Positions 17,384 to 26,315 are shown, numbered from the stretch's first letter. The stretch: DNA of 64,000 nt from Janthinobacterium sp. B9-8 (GCF_000969645.2 NZ_CP014222.1:4405740-4469739); one strand, 5' to 3'. A program made the numbers and translations. Notes: generated from the sequence alone by a model not told the origin.

Positions 17384-18694
17384 TTACTTCAGTGCCAACC
17401 TGCCATCTTTGAGTGGAGTGGGCCAGCATAATGTCACGCGAGCGCCACCTAAGGGAGCATCGTTAATTAAGGCCGCGCCCTTATGTCCGCGCATAATCAT
17501 AGAAACGATGGCTAGCCCTAGGCCAAAGCCGCCAGTTTGGCGATTACGGCTGACTTCTAAGCGCTCAAAGGGTTGTAGCAGGCGCTGGCGCTCAGATTCA
17601 GGGATGCCCTGGCCATTATCATCGACATGCAGTTTGGCGATGCCGTTTTCCCACTCGATCGTTAGCACTATTTCTGTACCACCATAGCGCCTTGCATTGC
17701 CCATTAAATTGGCAAGTGCCCGAGTGAGGTAATGGCTATCGGCCTCAAGAAAAGGCGTTTTTCCGGGTAAAAGATTAATTAAGTCGGGCGTGATATTGCC
17801 TTGGCTACTAAATTCACTGATTTGGCGTTTGAGCCAAGGCAATATTTCGATGGGCTGTGTTTCTAAATTGAGGTGTGGTTTATCCAGGGTAGACATAGTG
17901 AGCCATTCTTCGATTAGCTCATCGATCTGGCCTAGATCTCGTTCAATGGCAATAATTTGCTGGCCGCTTTCTGCCCCGCTTTTAATCGCTTCCAGTCGAT
18001 AACGCAGTCGTGCCAGTGGTGTACGCAAATCATGCGATACCGCATCAATCAGGGCCTTGCGGCTGGCGGTGAGCTCTTCTACATCGTGCGCCATTCGATT
18101 AAAGGTTACGCCGAGCGAATTAAGCGTAGAGCCTTCATGCAAGGTAACGCGAGTGCTGAAGTCTCCTTCCCCCAACTGGCGGCTTTGCCTTGCCATATGT
18201 TGCAGATCACGCCATAGCGGGCGTAGCCATAGCCAGGTAGGCAGGCCTAATGCTGCACACATTAGCAGCAGGGCCACTAAATCGGCCCAGGCGAAATTAT
18301 CTAATCTTTGTAAATAAGGCACAGGGCCAAGAACAACCATCAGGCCCGTATCGGGAATACGGTGCAGGTAAACGTCTTGATTCTGCAAAAAAATAATATC
18401 GCCATTAACCAGCGCTTGCTGATTTGCCGGGCTGAGTGTGTAAGTGCTCAGCGTTTCAATTTCTACCGGTAGGGGGAGTTTATTTTTAAGGCGCTTTACT
18501 TCATCGTGCCAAATAGACGAGGGTAAATCGCCAAGTGCAGACTCAATCACACTGATCGTGGTTTTGAAAATATCAGAGAGGTAATGCTCATTGCTGCGTT
18601 CGAGCAGGTTTTTATACAGCGCACCAATAACGAGGGACGAGGCTAAAAAGCAAACCACAACGGTGAGATAAAAACGTAAAAAGAGTTGGCGCAT
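17384..18694 (-). CDS. rstB: Sensor histidine kinase RstB-like
   Basis: A 436-aa inner-membrane kinase. A first helix (about 8-28), a periplasmic domain of about 105 residues, a second helix (135-158), HAMP, then HisKA with His221 in DAVSHDLRTPLARLRYRLE and an ATPase domain with NLMGNARRYG, DDNGQGIP and GFGLGLAIV. The phosphoacceptor region closely resembles E. coli RstB. It follows rstA on the same strand after 65 bp that contain a stem-loop. Known RstB inputs include acid and Mg2+ signals relayed through PhoPQ; here the signal is unknown. Confidence 0.9.
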   Translation of the reverse strand: MRQLFLRFYLTVVVCFLASSLVIGALYKNLLERSNEHYLSDIFKTTISVIESALGDLPSSIWHDEVKRLKNKLPLPVEIETLSTYTLSPANQQALVNGDIIFLQNQDVYLHRIPDTGLMVVLGPVPYLQRLDNFAWADLVALLLMCAALGLPTWLWLRPLWRDLQHMARQSRQLGEGDFSTRVTLHEGSTLNSLGVTFNRMAHDVEELTASRKALIDAVSHDLRTPLARLRYRLEAIKSGAESGQQIIAIERDLGQIDELIEEWLTMSTLDKPHLNLETQPIEILPWLKRQISEFSSQGNITPDLINLLPGKTPFLEADSHYLTRALANLMGNARRYGGTEIVLTIEWENGIAKLHVDDNGQGIPESERQRLLQPFERLEVSRNRQTGGFGLGLAIVSMIMRGHKGAALINDAPLGGARVTLCWPTPLKDGRLALK

Positions 18695-18719
18695 ATTTAG
18701 CTGTCAGATCGTGAGGGTG

Positions 18720-18746
18720 CAGGGATCAAGGCGAGCTTGATCCCTG
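18720..18746. other. Stem-loop between rstA and rstB
   Basis: CAGGGATCAAG and CTTGATCCCTG form a perfect 11-bp stem with a 5-nt loop in the 65-bp rstA-rstB spacer. No T-tract follows on the minus strand, so an intercistronic processing or expression-ratio element is more likely than a true terminator. Confidence 0.55.
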
Positions 18747-18759
18747 ATGGCTGAAAGGC

Positions 18760-19485
18760 TTATTCCTGCCACCAAATATCGGTCGCAAATAAATAGCCTT
18801 TGTGGCGTATGGTTTTAATTTTGCGCGGCTCGTTAGGATCGTCGTCCAGCTTTTTACGTAAACGGGAAATCGCCACGTCGATGCTCCTATCCATGCCATC
18901 GTATTCAATCCCGCGTAATACTTTTAATAAGTGATCGCGCGATAAAATATCTCCGGCCTGGCTGGCTAAAGCCCAGAGCAAATCAAAATCTCCAGTTGAT
19001 AAGCCCAATGCTTCGCCGCGATAGCTGGCGGTGCGATTACGCAAATCTACTAAAAGCTGGCCAAAATTAAGTGTGGAGCGATCGGGCGCGGGGGCGGCAC
19101 AGGATACGATGGGCGTACCGCCTGCTGTTTTGCGCAGATGAGCACGAATCCGGGCGAGCAGCACTGAAGGGGGTGTGGTTTTCACCACATAATCGGTGGC
19201 GCCAATTTCAAAACCTAAAATCTGGTTCATATCGCTATTGAGCGAAGTGAGCAAGATCACAGGGCCAGTCCAGAACTCGCGTAATTCCCGGCACAGGGTC
19301 AGGCCATCTTTGCCGGGCAGCATAATATCGAGCAGCACCAGCGAGGGCGGATTATTACGTACCGCCTCAACTAAGCCACTGCCATCAGGCAAGACTTCAA
19401 TATTAAATTCAAACGAGCGTAAATAACTACCAACCAGTTCCGCCAGTTCAGCATCATCTTCAACAAAAAGAATGCGGTGATTCAT
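18760..19485 (-). CDS. rstA: Response regulator RstA-like (OmpR family)
   Basis: A 241-aa regulator. The receiver has EDD at 9-11, Asp53 in LVLLDIMLPGKDG and the RstA-typical LLTSLNSDMN and YVVKTTPPSVLLARIR segments. The DNA-binding domain carries STGDFDLLWALASQAGDILSR and DRSIDVAISRLRKKL and ends IKTIRHKGYLFA. These stretches match E. coli RstA closely. It heads the rstA-rstB transcript with the Asr-like gene downstream, so it probably activates that gene through the box at 17348-17361. Confidence 0.93.
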   Translation of the reverse strand: MNHRILFVEDDAELAELVGSYLRSFEFNIEVLPDGSGLVEAVRNNPPSLVLLDIMLPGKDGLTLCRELREFWTGPVILLTSLNSDMNQILGFEIGATDYVVKTTPPSVLLARIRAHLRKTAGGTPIVSCAAPAPDRSTLNFGQLLVDLRNRTASYRGEALGLSTGDFDLLWALASQAGDILSRDHLLKVLRGIEYDGMDRSIDVAISRLRKKLDDDPNEPRKIKTIRHKGYLFATDIWWQE

Positions 19486-19641
19486 TAGAATATTCTCTGG
19501 AATGGGATAGCGGGCAAAGAGGCCCAGAGCCTTATGACGGCTTGGGTGGAGGTAAAAAAGGTACTTCTAACGACAGTGGGCGAAGCATATTGCTTTGTTT
19601 TTTATTTCTAAATGGCGCAATGCACTTCGCTGTTTAAGGCC

Positions 19642-19887
19642 TTAAGCGCTGATGATCAGGTATTTTTGATGCAGTTCTTCTTTGGTTTCCTTGTGCTCAG
19701 GGTCTAGCGGTATACAGTCAACCGGGCACACTTGCTGGCATTGTGGCTCATCATAATGGCCAACACATTCGGTACAGAGATTAGGATCGATGACATAGAT
19801 TTCATCGCCTTGGCTGATTGCGCTGTTTGGGCATTCTGGCTCGCAGACGTCGCAATTGATACATTCATCGGTAATGATTAGGGCCAT
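19642..19887 (-). CDS. YfhL-type 2[4Fe-4S] ferredoxin
   Basis: An 81-aa electron carrier. The first cluster motif is CINCDVCEPECP; the second, CTECVGHYDEPQCQQVCP, has the longer insertion characteristic of the YfhL/Alvin ferredoxin family. The C-terminal EELHQKYLI tail also fits. The frame continues 24 codons upstream, but the ATG at 19887 (MALIITDECINC) is the family start. It is a single gene; its redox partner is not evident. Confidence 0.94.
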   Translation of the reverse strand: MALIITDECINCDVCEPECPNSAISQGDEIYVIDPNLCTECVGHYDEPQCQQVCPVDCIPLDPEHKETKEELHQKYLIISA

Positions 19888-20176
19888 GATGCTAAATCCT
19901 TGGCAATGCAATAAAAAATAGATAAGCAAATTGTCCCATGTTCTGCCATGCCACGACAACGGTGCTGTAAAAAAGCTGAGCCGACAGATGGAGTGAGTGT
20001 TGTGTTTTGGAGCATTTTTTTGATGATTGAGGCTTAATGTGTGGGATTAATACAATGTATGAAGCTTAATTCTGATTCAGTATGCCCATGTCTTTATTGT
20101 CGCCTTTGCCGTTTGAACAAATGATGTATTTTTAGGGCAGAATAGCCATTCACACATCTTGCTAGGAGCAAACCGT

Positions 20177-20575
20177 ATGGGACTTTTAGATCAATTAGCT
20201 GGGCAGCTTTTGGGTGGGAAAGAATTGCCAGAAGGCTTGGTGCAATCTTTGTCTGGCGTGTTGGAGCAGCAAGGCGGCATTTCTGGTTTGGTAGAGAAGT
20301 TTCAAAATGGTGGTTTATCCGAGCTTGTTCAATCTTGGGTGGGTAGCGGGGAGAATTTGCCAGTGAGCGGCGAGCAAATTCAAGCGGTGCTGGGTAGCGA
20401 TGCAGTGGCTTCGGTTGCAGAGAAGCTGGGGATTGATCCAACGGAAGCTGCCGGAAAAATTTCAGAATACTTGCCGCAACTGGTGGATAAGCTCACCCCT
20501 AATGGCGAAGTGCCGGAAGGCAATAATGTTTTATCCGCAGGCCTAGATATGCTGAAGGGTAAGTTATTTGGCTAA
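20177..20575 (+). CDS. YidB-like protein (DUF937 family)
   Basis: A 132-aa small protein beginning MGLLDQLAGQLLGG, the usual start of YidB/DUF937 proteins. It is Gly-rich with a QIQAVLGSDAVASVAEKLGIDPTEA core and the C-terminal PEGNNVLSAGLDMLKGKLFG. AGGAG precedes the ATG at 20177 at ideal spacing, so the six upstream in-frame codons are discarded. No molecular function is established for the family. It is followed by a terminator and stands alone. Confidence 0.88.
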   Translation: MGLLDQLAGQLLGGKELPEGLVQSLSGVLEQQGGISGLVEKFQNGGLSELVQSWVGSGENLPVSGEQIQAVLGSDAVASVAEKLGIDPTEAAGKISEYLPQLVDKLTPNGEVPEGNNVLSAGLDMLKGKLFG

Positions 20576-20594
20576 TGAATTGGATGTCCGATTG

Positions 20595-20620
20595 AAAAAA
20601 GCCCCATTTGGGGCTTTTTT
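20595..20620 (+). terminator. Rho-independent terminator of the yidB-like gene
   Basis: Stem AAAAAAGCCCC / GGGGCTTTTTT with an ATTT loop, ending in six T, 20 nt after the stop codon. Also functional in reverse. Confidence 0.92.
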
Positions 20621-20690
20621 ACGTCTCGACTTCAAGGAGACTAAAAAGGTATCTGCTTAGCAATATTTTTCAGCTAGCCTTGGTCTCAAA

Positions 20691-20730
20691 TGTAGGGTGG
20701 GCACGATAAAACCGTGTGCCCATCCTACAA
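20691..20730. repeat. GTAGGG-family palindrome (copy 2)
   Basis: TGTAGGGTGGGCAC pairs with GTGTGCCCATCCTACA around a short loop. It lies in the 260-bp spacer between the yidB-like gene and the convergent FAD oxidoreductase gene. Nothing else is recognisable there except a weak CTCCGTGTTTC remnant near 20790. Confidence 0.7.
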
Positions 20731-20836
20731 ATTTTTTATTTCTTATGAGGAAAAAGCAAGGCACACAATCTATAAAGCCTCGTTTTTCTCCGTGTTTCAA
20801 TGTCTGGGTTTTACGGCATCCCCTCGGTCATTTATA

Positions 20837-22162
20837 TCAAGGTTGAATCAAATCACTTAAATGCCTGCCCATTCTTCGCCCCTCGCGGATGGCGTAATTG
20901 GTGCCCCGGTCTTCTGGGTAAATTTGCGCCATGGAAGCTAAAAACAGGCCGCGTTTAGGGCTTTCGCAGGCAGGAATCAGCTGGCTATAGTGTTTTTCAA
21001 CCACAGGTTGCGCCCAGCGGGCATGCCAAACGTGGTGTTTTTTGATCCATGCATCTTCAAATTTGGGGAACATGCGTTTTAAGTGAGGCAGGGCAAAGGC
21101 GAGCAGCTCGTCATCGCTCATTAAATACAGCGCATCGGTATGCGGCAGATATTTGGATAAGTAAACGATGTGTTTGCCATCGTAATTTTTAATGCTCTGA
21201 AAGTTGGTGTGCTCAATCACGCCCACAAAGGGAAAGCTAGGATCGTTTACATTGAGCCAATAGGTGTCAGACAACGAGTGATCCAGCTCCAGCACAAGGC
21301 AGACATTGGCTAGATAGTTAATCCGGTTGAGTTTGGCTAAGTATTCCGGGCTGGCCCAGTCTTCAATCATTTGTGCCAGTAAGGGCAGGGCAGGGGTAGA
21401 GATCACCCGGTCTGCCAGAATATCGCCCCCTGCGGTTTTAATTCGCCAGCTATTGCCTTCGGGCTGGATGGATAATACGGGGTTGCTGGTTTGAATTTCA
21501 CCACCCAAGCGTTTAACTTTGGCGGCCAGCGCGTCGACTAAGGCAACAAAGCCGCCTTTAAAATAGGCCAGCCGCTCTTCTCCGCTTTTACCCCTGCTGC
21601 CGCCGCGTAGTTTGAGTTTATTCCAGAACCAAACGGCAGAAATTTGCTCGGCTACTGCGCCAAATTTACCGCGTAATAATGGTTCCCAAACGATACGATA
21701 CACATTTGCACCGCCCAGCTCGGTGAGCCATTCTGCGGCGGTTTTGTTTTCTAGCTCCTGCCAGTTTTCTACTTTGCGGGCTTTTAGAGCCAGTAGCCCA
21801 AGGCGGATTCGGTCAGGAAAAGCCAGCGGTTTAAATTTAAGTAAATCCCAAGGGGTGGAGAGCTTAAAAAACTGGTTGGCGTAATACATGCCGGTATTGC
21901 TGGGGTTTATTTTTACTTTATCGCAAAGGTTCAGCTCAGTAATCAGCTGCATCACTTCTAAATCATTGGTAAACCAGTGGTGATAAAAGCGATCTAGTTT
22001 TTCCGCTTTATCTCCAATATCAAAGGCAGCAGCAAGGCCGCCGATATTGGCCTCGGCTTCGATAATGGTGACACTAACTCCCGCTTTACCTAATTCATAA
22101 GCGGCAGCCAGCCCGGTAAAACCTGCACCAATGATGGCGACTTGAGTGTGCTGGGTCGTCAT
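20837..22162 (-). CDS. FAD-dependent amine oxidase/mutase-like oxidoreductase
   Basis: A 441-aa flavoprotein. The N-terminal dinucleotide motif GAGFTGLAAAYELGKAG (12-28) is followed by the glutamate-ended strand of the Rossmann fold, and the C-terminus contains a DRGTNYAIREGRRMG flavin-contact region. It belongs to the protoporphyrinogen/amine oxidase superfamily, which also holds UDP-galactopyranose mutase-like enzymes. It is the last gene of a minus-strand operon with a GT-C-like DUF2298 protein, a GT2 enzyme and a flippase-like protein, suggesting work on a lipid-linked sugar or isoprenoid. Its ATG overlaps the stop of a 34-codon small ORF (ATGA). The specific substrate is unknown. Confidence 0.82.
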   Translation of the reverse strand: MTTQHTQVAIIGAGFTGLAAAYELGKAGVSVTIIEAEANIGGLAAAFDIGDKAEKLDRFYHHWFTNDLEVMQLITELNLCDKVKINPSNTGMYYANQFFKLSTPWDLLKFKPLAFPDRIRLGLLALKARKVENWQELENKTAAEWLTELGGANVYRIVWEPLLRGKFGAVAEQISAVWFWNKLKLRGGSRGKSGEERLAYFKGGFVALVDALAAKVKRLGGEIQTSNPVLSIQPEGNSWRIKTAGGDILADRVISTPALPLLAQMIEDWASPEYLAKLNRINYLANVCLVLELDHSLSDTYWLNVNDPSFPFVGVIEHTNFQSIKNYDGKHIVYLSKYLPHTDALYLMSDDELLAFALPHLKRMFPKFEDAWIKKHHVWHARWAQPVVEKHYSQLIPACESPKRGLFLASMAQIYPEDRGTNYAIREGRRMGRHLSDLIQP

Positions 22163-22263
22163 TTATTTCTCCGGGAAAGCAAACGGCTATGAATGACTGA
22201 AAGGCAAGCGGCGGTGATCATTTCTGATTGAGTAAACTCATCAGCGATGGTGTATTCCTTCAT
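22159..22263 (-). CDS. 34-aa small ORF, coupled to both neighbours
   Basis: Not a recognised family. The frame reads MKEYTIADEFTQSEM and ends in a basic HSRLLSRRNK. Its ATG overlaps the TGA of the upstream flippase-like gene (ATGA) and its own TGA overlaps the ATG of the oxidoreductase gene (ATGA). GGAAG precedes its start at suitable spacing, and the GGAGAAATAA inside it would serve the next gene. It has no membrane segment. It may be a real small protein or a coupling device that carries ribosomes across the junction. Confidence 0.6.
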   Translation of the reverse strand: MKEYTIADEFTQSEMITAACLSVIHSRLLSRRNK

Positions 22264-23219
22264 GATTTCTTCCGGGAAATTAATAGCCATATTCCGCCGA
22301 CCAAGGTGGGGGGAAGCCAGATCAGTAAGTGGGCAATCAAGGCAAAGGCGGCAGCGGGCACGCTGTCATTATTTGTTAGTTTCATGGCAAGGATGGCAAA
22401 GTAATCAAAGGTGCCCACATAACCGGGAGTGCTTGGGATAAGCGTTGCCAGTGTGGCCAGCGGCAGGGCAAACCATGCGCCCGCACTATTTATTAGCCCC
22501 GGCACACTTTGCGCTACACACCAGAATGTAAGTCCTTCTAATCCCCAAACGATCAGGCTTATGGCAATCAGCGGCAGAATGCGTCGCCCGCCAAGAGTTG
22601 CCAGTAGCTTGATGGCGTCTGCCACTTCATCGGCCAAATGATTGCCACTATTGGGCGCTAGTTTGTGAATGAGGCGCAGGCAGGCATTAATAAAAATTTG
22701 TAAGCAACGGGGGAAAGCTAGGAATACAAAAATAATCAGGGCGATGAGCGCGGCACCACTTGCCCCTACTTTGCCAAAGGTGGGCAGGCTGTGTATGTCA
22801 AAAGCCCATAAGCCAAGCGCCAGAAACAAGAGCAAGCTGGCTAAATCGAGCAGCCTTTCTACTAATAAAGAGGCAAGTACCTGGCCTGGGCCTGTGCCGA
22901 GCTCCTTATTAAATGCAAAAGTGCGGGCTAGATCGCCTGCACGAAAAGGCAGAATATTATTGAGCGCCAGGCTGCTTAAAAAAGGCTGCAGGCAGGCGCG
23001 TGGTGTGGCGTTTGGGCTGCTGGTGCGCAGCATGCTGCTCCAGCGGGCTGCGCGGCCGACCAGCCCGATCGAAAAAATGATTAAACCAGCCAGTAGCCAA
23101 AGCGGGTTACTGCTTTTCATCGCAGCAATCAGCTGAATGCCATCGGTTTTCTGAAAAATAAGCCCAATTAAAAAAATGGCGATGATAAGACCAATAATGC
23201 TGCGGATATGACGTTTCAT
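22260..23219 (-). CDS. Flippase-like integral membrane protein (LPG synthase TM / UPF0104 family)
   Basis: A 319-aa protein with about eight hydrophobic segments. The family features are visible: RAARWSSMLR, the LALNNILPFRAGDLARTF region, LASLLVERLLDLASLL and the late STPGYVGTFDYFAIL. Proteins of this superfamily (AglD/MprF-like membrane domain) are found with polyprenyl-phosphate glycosyltransferases and are often annotated as lipid-linked sugar flippases. It sits between a GT2 gene (60 nt upstream) and the small ORF. Transport of the GT2 product is inference. Confidence 0.85.
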   Translation of the reverse strand: MKRHIRSIIGLIIAIFLIGLIFQKTDGIQLIAAMKSSNPLWLLAGLIIFSIGLVGRAARWSSMLRTSSPNATPRACLQPFLSSLALNNILPFRAGDLARTFAFNKELGTGPGQVLASLLVERLLDLASLLLFLALGLWAFDIHSLPTFGKVGASGAALIALIIFVFLAFPRCLQIFINACLRLIHKLAPNSGNHLADEVADAIKLLATLGGRRILPLIAISLIVWGLEGLTFWCVAQSVPGLINSAGAWFALPLATLATLIPSTPGYVGTFDYFAILAMKLTNNDSVPAAAFALIAHLLIWLPPTLVGGIWLLISRKKS

Positions 23220-23279
23220 AGAAATTCTTTAAAAGGAGCGGCTAAAACCCGCCATTTGCTGCTTATGGCGATCAATCGA

Positions 23280-24251
23280 TTATTTTCTATCGACTACGGG
23301 GCTGCGTGAGAAAGCGATTTCATCGTTAAAGCCACAATATTCCTGTACAACGTACAGCGGCCTTTGCTTAGATTCTTTGTAAATACGGCCAATGTACTCG
23401 CCTAAAATACCGACGCAAATCAGTTGAACCCCGCCTAAGAACAGCACCGCAATCATTAAGGCCGTCCAGCCTTCTACCCAGATATTGGTAAAGATGCGTA
23501 AAAACAGTGCATAAAAAATTCCGATGAGCGCCAGCAAAGACGTACCCATTCCCATCGCCATGGCTAGCTGCAAAGGCTTGGCAGAGAAAGACATAATGCC
23601 ATCGCTGGCAAAGCGGATCATCTTAGACAGTGGATATTTGCTTTCCCCAGCAAAGCGTTTGGCGCGCTGATAAGGCAGTGCAATTTGTTTGAAACCTGCC
23701 CAGCTGACCATGCCGCGCACAAAGCGATCGCGCTCGGGCATGGCCCGTAGTGTGTCGATCACGGGGCGGCTCATCAGGCGGAAATCGCCGGTATCCAGTG
23801 GGATTGGCACATCAGACAGGCGATTGAGCAGGCGGTAAAAGCCTTTGGCGGTGGCGCGTTTAAATGCTGATTCGCCGGGCCTATCGGTGCGGGTGCCGTA
23901 AACCACGTCAAAGCCTGCCTGCCATTTTTCTATCATGCCGTGGATGGCTTCGGGCGGGTCTTGCAAATCGGCGTCGATGAGCACCACTGCATCGCCCCGA
24001 GCGGCATCAACACCTGCGGTCACTGCAATTTGATGGCCAAAATTGCGTGAAAAACCAATCAAACGAATACGATGATCGTGCGCAGCGTGCTGTTTTAAGA
24101 TGCTGCGCGTGGCATCTTTGCTGCCATCGTCGACAAAAATAAACTCAATATCTAAGCCATTTACCTCACGGCTAAAGGCAGAGAGGCGCTTCAGCGTTTC
24201 TGCAATGACGGCTTCTTCGTTGTAACAGGGCACGACAATCGACAGTAGCAT
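23280..24251 (-). CDS. Family 2 glycosyltransferase, polyprenyl-phosphate sugar synthase type (GtrB/DPM-like)
   Basis: A 323-aa enzyme. The N-terminal GT-A domain begins LSIVVPCYNEEAVI, with EFIFVDDGSKDATR and the metal-binding VLIDADLQDPPE; a conserved YGTRTDRPGES follows. The C-terminus holds two membrane helices (about 230-250 and 262-285) as in GtrB and bactoprenol glucosyl/mannosyl transferases. It likely moves a sugar from a nucleotide donor to undecaprenyl phosphate on the cytoplasmic face, supplying lipid-linked donor to the adjacent DUF2298 protein. The sugar is unknown. Confidence 0.9.
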   Translation of the reverse strand: MLLSIVVPCYNEEAVIAETLKRLSAFSREVNGLDIEFIFVDDGSKDATRSILKQHAAHDHRIRLIGFSRNFGHQIAVTAGVDAARGDAVVLIDADLQDPPEAIHGMIEKWQAGFDVVYGTRTDRPGESAFKRATAKGFYRLLNRLSDVPIPLDTGDFRLMSRPVIDTLRAMPERDRFVRGMVSWAGFKQIALPYQRAKRFAGESKYPLSKMIRFASDGIMSFSAKPLQLAMAMGMGTSLLALIGIFYALFLRIFTNIWVEGWTALMIAVLFLGGVQLICVGILGEYIGRIYKESKQRPLYVVQEYCGFNDEIAFSRSPVVDRK

Positions 24252-24296
24252 CTCGTCATCCTCGGTGATATGGGCCGTGCTTATGCCAGCTCATTA

Positions 24297-26315
24297 TTAT
24301 TTTTGTCTTTTGATCCAAAGCCCCATGCGGGTATCGGAGGTTTCTAGGAAAGGTCGCCAGTCGTACTCTGCGGCAATGGCTGCATTAATCGTTTGCCACG
24401 CGGGTGACGTGTTTTCCGGCCTGCCCCATACCACGTACTGAACTTTGTTTTGCTTCAGCCAAGCTAGCGGGCTGGGGAGGCTGTCTAGGTAAAAATCTTT
24501 AATTTGCTGATTAAGCAGCCAGACTTCCTGAGGTGCACCATGCCACAAGCTGACATGATTAGGCCAGCCGAGTAAAGAAGGCTGCTGGGCATAGAGTGAG
24601 AATAACGTTTGATTTGTGTAAGCATCACCCAGCCAGTTTTCTAGCACGATGCCCTTTGGCGCTTGGCTCAGATATTGAATGGTGTCTTTCACCGGCGCAT
24701 CATTGCTAAACCAATGCGTGCCAGCGAGCTTGCCCAGATCTCCTTTTGGGGTATGCCAGATATATTGCGTGGTATTGATGGTGTAGCTGCAAGTGAGCAG
24801 CAAAACAGCGGCGGCAGCGTTGCGCACCCAGCGGCGGCCAGAGCCTAAGGCCATTGCCCCTGCCGCCAGAAGCGCCCCGCTCCACATCCAGCCCCACCAT
24901 TTCATGGTGGTATTGGTGCGCTCGAATTTGCCCACGCTTGGGTCATCGACAAAGATAAATTCGCCCAAGAGCAGCATGATGGCAAAGGCGATGACGAGGG
25001 CAATGGCCAGCGGGCGCTGGCGTTTTTCGGTGAGGGCCAGTGCAAACAGCGCTAATAGCGGCCAGAGTAGCAGGATAAATTGGGCAATCGGTGTGCGATC
25101 AATGTTGTGCACTAGCCGGATCGGCGTGCCGATCGCTTGGCTGGCAAAGCCAGCTAAGAAAGGGTAAATCAGCAAAAATCCGAGTGTGCCGCCTGCAAAA
25201 ATAGCGCCCCAAGCAGGTGGGTTTTTGCCGTAATGCCGCCAGAGCGCCCAAGTAAATAGCAGTACGGCTAGCATGGGGGTGATCCATGTATTGGTGATGA
25301 GCATTACCGGCAGCGTGAGTGCGAGCAGGCTTTGGGCAAAGCGGGCATGGAGGATTTCATCGGGCTGATCGCTACGTTTTTGCTCTAGCCATGCGATCAG
25401 TGCCAGTGCTAAAAACAGCAGAAAGAAGCCACCGAGCGGCGGATGGTAATCGCCGAGGAAAAACTGATAGCCAAAGTTTTCTAGCGGCAAATCCCGCGCT
25501 TCAAAATCAGGCGTTGGTTTAGTTTCAGGGGTGAGCAGGGGAAAGAGTTGCCGGCCTAAATCAGTATTAACTCGCGCATCGTAGCTGCCAATAAAACGTG
25601 CACTAGCCCACATTTCATCATTAGCTTGCCAGCTGATCGGGCTATCGCTGGTGGGGGTGACAAATAAATTTAACAGCGGTGAAACACCCGTGCCACCGAG
25701 GGCGAGGGCAAGAATCAGCACTAGGCGATGCAAGCGGCTGGCGACAAAACGTGTGGCAAACTCCCAAGCAAGGCTGAGGCCCAGTGCCATTAAGAGCGCA
25801 AAAGCGATGTTATAGGTAAAACCAATATCCCAGCCAAACAGCCTGCCCATCAGCGCAGCGGCGTAGTGCTGAAAGGCGTAATAGAAATCAAAGCGATGAC
25901 CTGCAAACCAATGATCGGGCGGTGGTAAAACGCTGCCTGAATAATAATTGGCCATAAAATAAAGATCGGTGACTCGCTCCGATGTTGGATAAATCGCAGG
26001 GAATATAAACTTCCAAATTAGCCCATAGGCTAGCGCCAATAGAAAAGCGATTTCGGCGGCTTTAAAACGGCTACTGCGTGCTTCCTGTTTAAATAAATAA
26101 AGAGATGCTGCGGCAAGAATCGCCGTGATGGGCCAAAGACCATTGAGATTACCTAAGCCAATAAAATGCTCAATAAAAAACATCAGCAGCGTAATCAATA
26201 GCACGCCCGATGCTCTGGCGATGGCATAGGGTAAGTACTGGCCCAGCACTAAGGTGAGGCCAGCCAAATGCAGCCACAGCAAGGCTAGGCTTGCAGCGAG
26301 GTGAATCATCGTCAT
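24297..26315 (-). CDS. Large polytopic membrane protein, DUF2298 (YYY) family, probable GT-C-type transferase
   Basis: A 672-aa protein with more than a dozen hydrophobic segments and a soluble C-terminal tail. The diagnostic segment YFMANYYSGSVLPPPDHWFAG followed by FDFYYAFQHYAAALMG lies near 121-157, the conserved heart of DUF2298 proteins. The C-terminal region has a LLGWPNHVSLWHG motif. These proteins are thought to use polyprenyl-linked sugars in GT-C fashion, although the reaction is not established. It heads the operon DUF2298-GT2-flippase-small ORF-oxidoreductase. An alternative start two codons later cannot be excluded. Confidence 0.85.
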   Translation of the reverse strand: MTMIHLAASLALLWLHLAGLTLVLGQYLPYAIARASGVLLITLLMFFIEHFIGLGNLNGLWPITAILAAASLYLFKQEARSSRFKAAEIAFLLALAYGLIWKFIFPAIYPTSERVTDLYFMANYYSGSVLPPPDHWFAGHRFDFYYAFQHYAAALMGRLFGWDIGFTYNIAFALLMALGLSLAWEFATRFVASRLHRLVLILALALGGTGVSPLLNLFVTPTSDSPISWQANDEMWASARFIGSYDARVNTDLGRQLFPLLTPETKPTPDFEARDLPLENFGYQFFLGDYHPPLGGFFLLFLALALIAWLEQKRSDQPDEILHARFAQSLLALTLPVMLITNTWITPMLAVLLFTWALWRHYGKNPPAWGAIFAGGTLGFLLIYPFLAGFASQAIGTPIRLVHNIDRTPIAQFILLLWPLLALFALALTEKRQRPLAIALVIAFAIMLLLGEFIFVDDPSVGKFERTNTTMKWWGWMWSGALLAAGAMALGSGRRWVRNAAAAVLLLTCSYTINTTQYIWHTPKGDLGKLAGTHWFSNDAPVKDTIQYLSQAPKGIVLENWLGDAYTNQTLFSLYAQQPSLLGWPNHVSLWHGAPQEVWLLNQQIKDFYLDSLPSPLAWLKQNKVQYVVWGRPENTSPAWQTINAAIAAEYDWRPFLETSDTRMGLWIKRQK

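Noticed and set aside
24793..25167. 124-aa plus-strand ORF within the DUF2298 gene
   Set aside because: Antisense shadow of a long membrane-protein gene with typical codon mirroring; no start signal.
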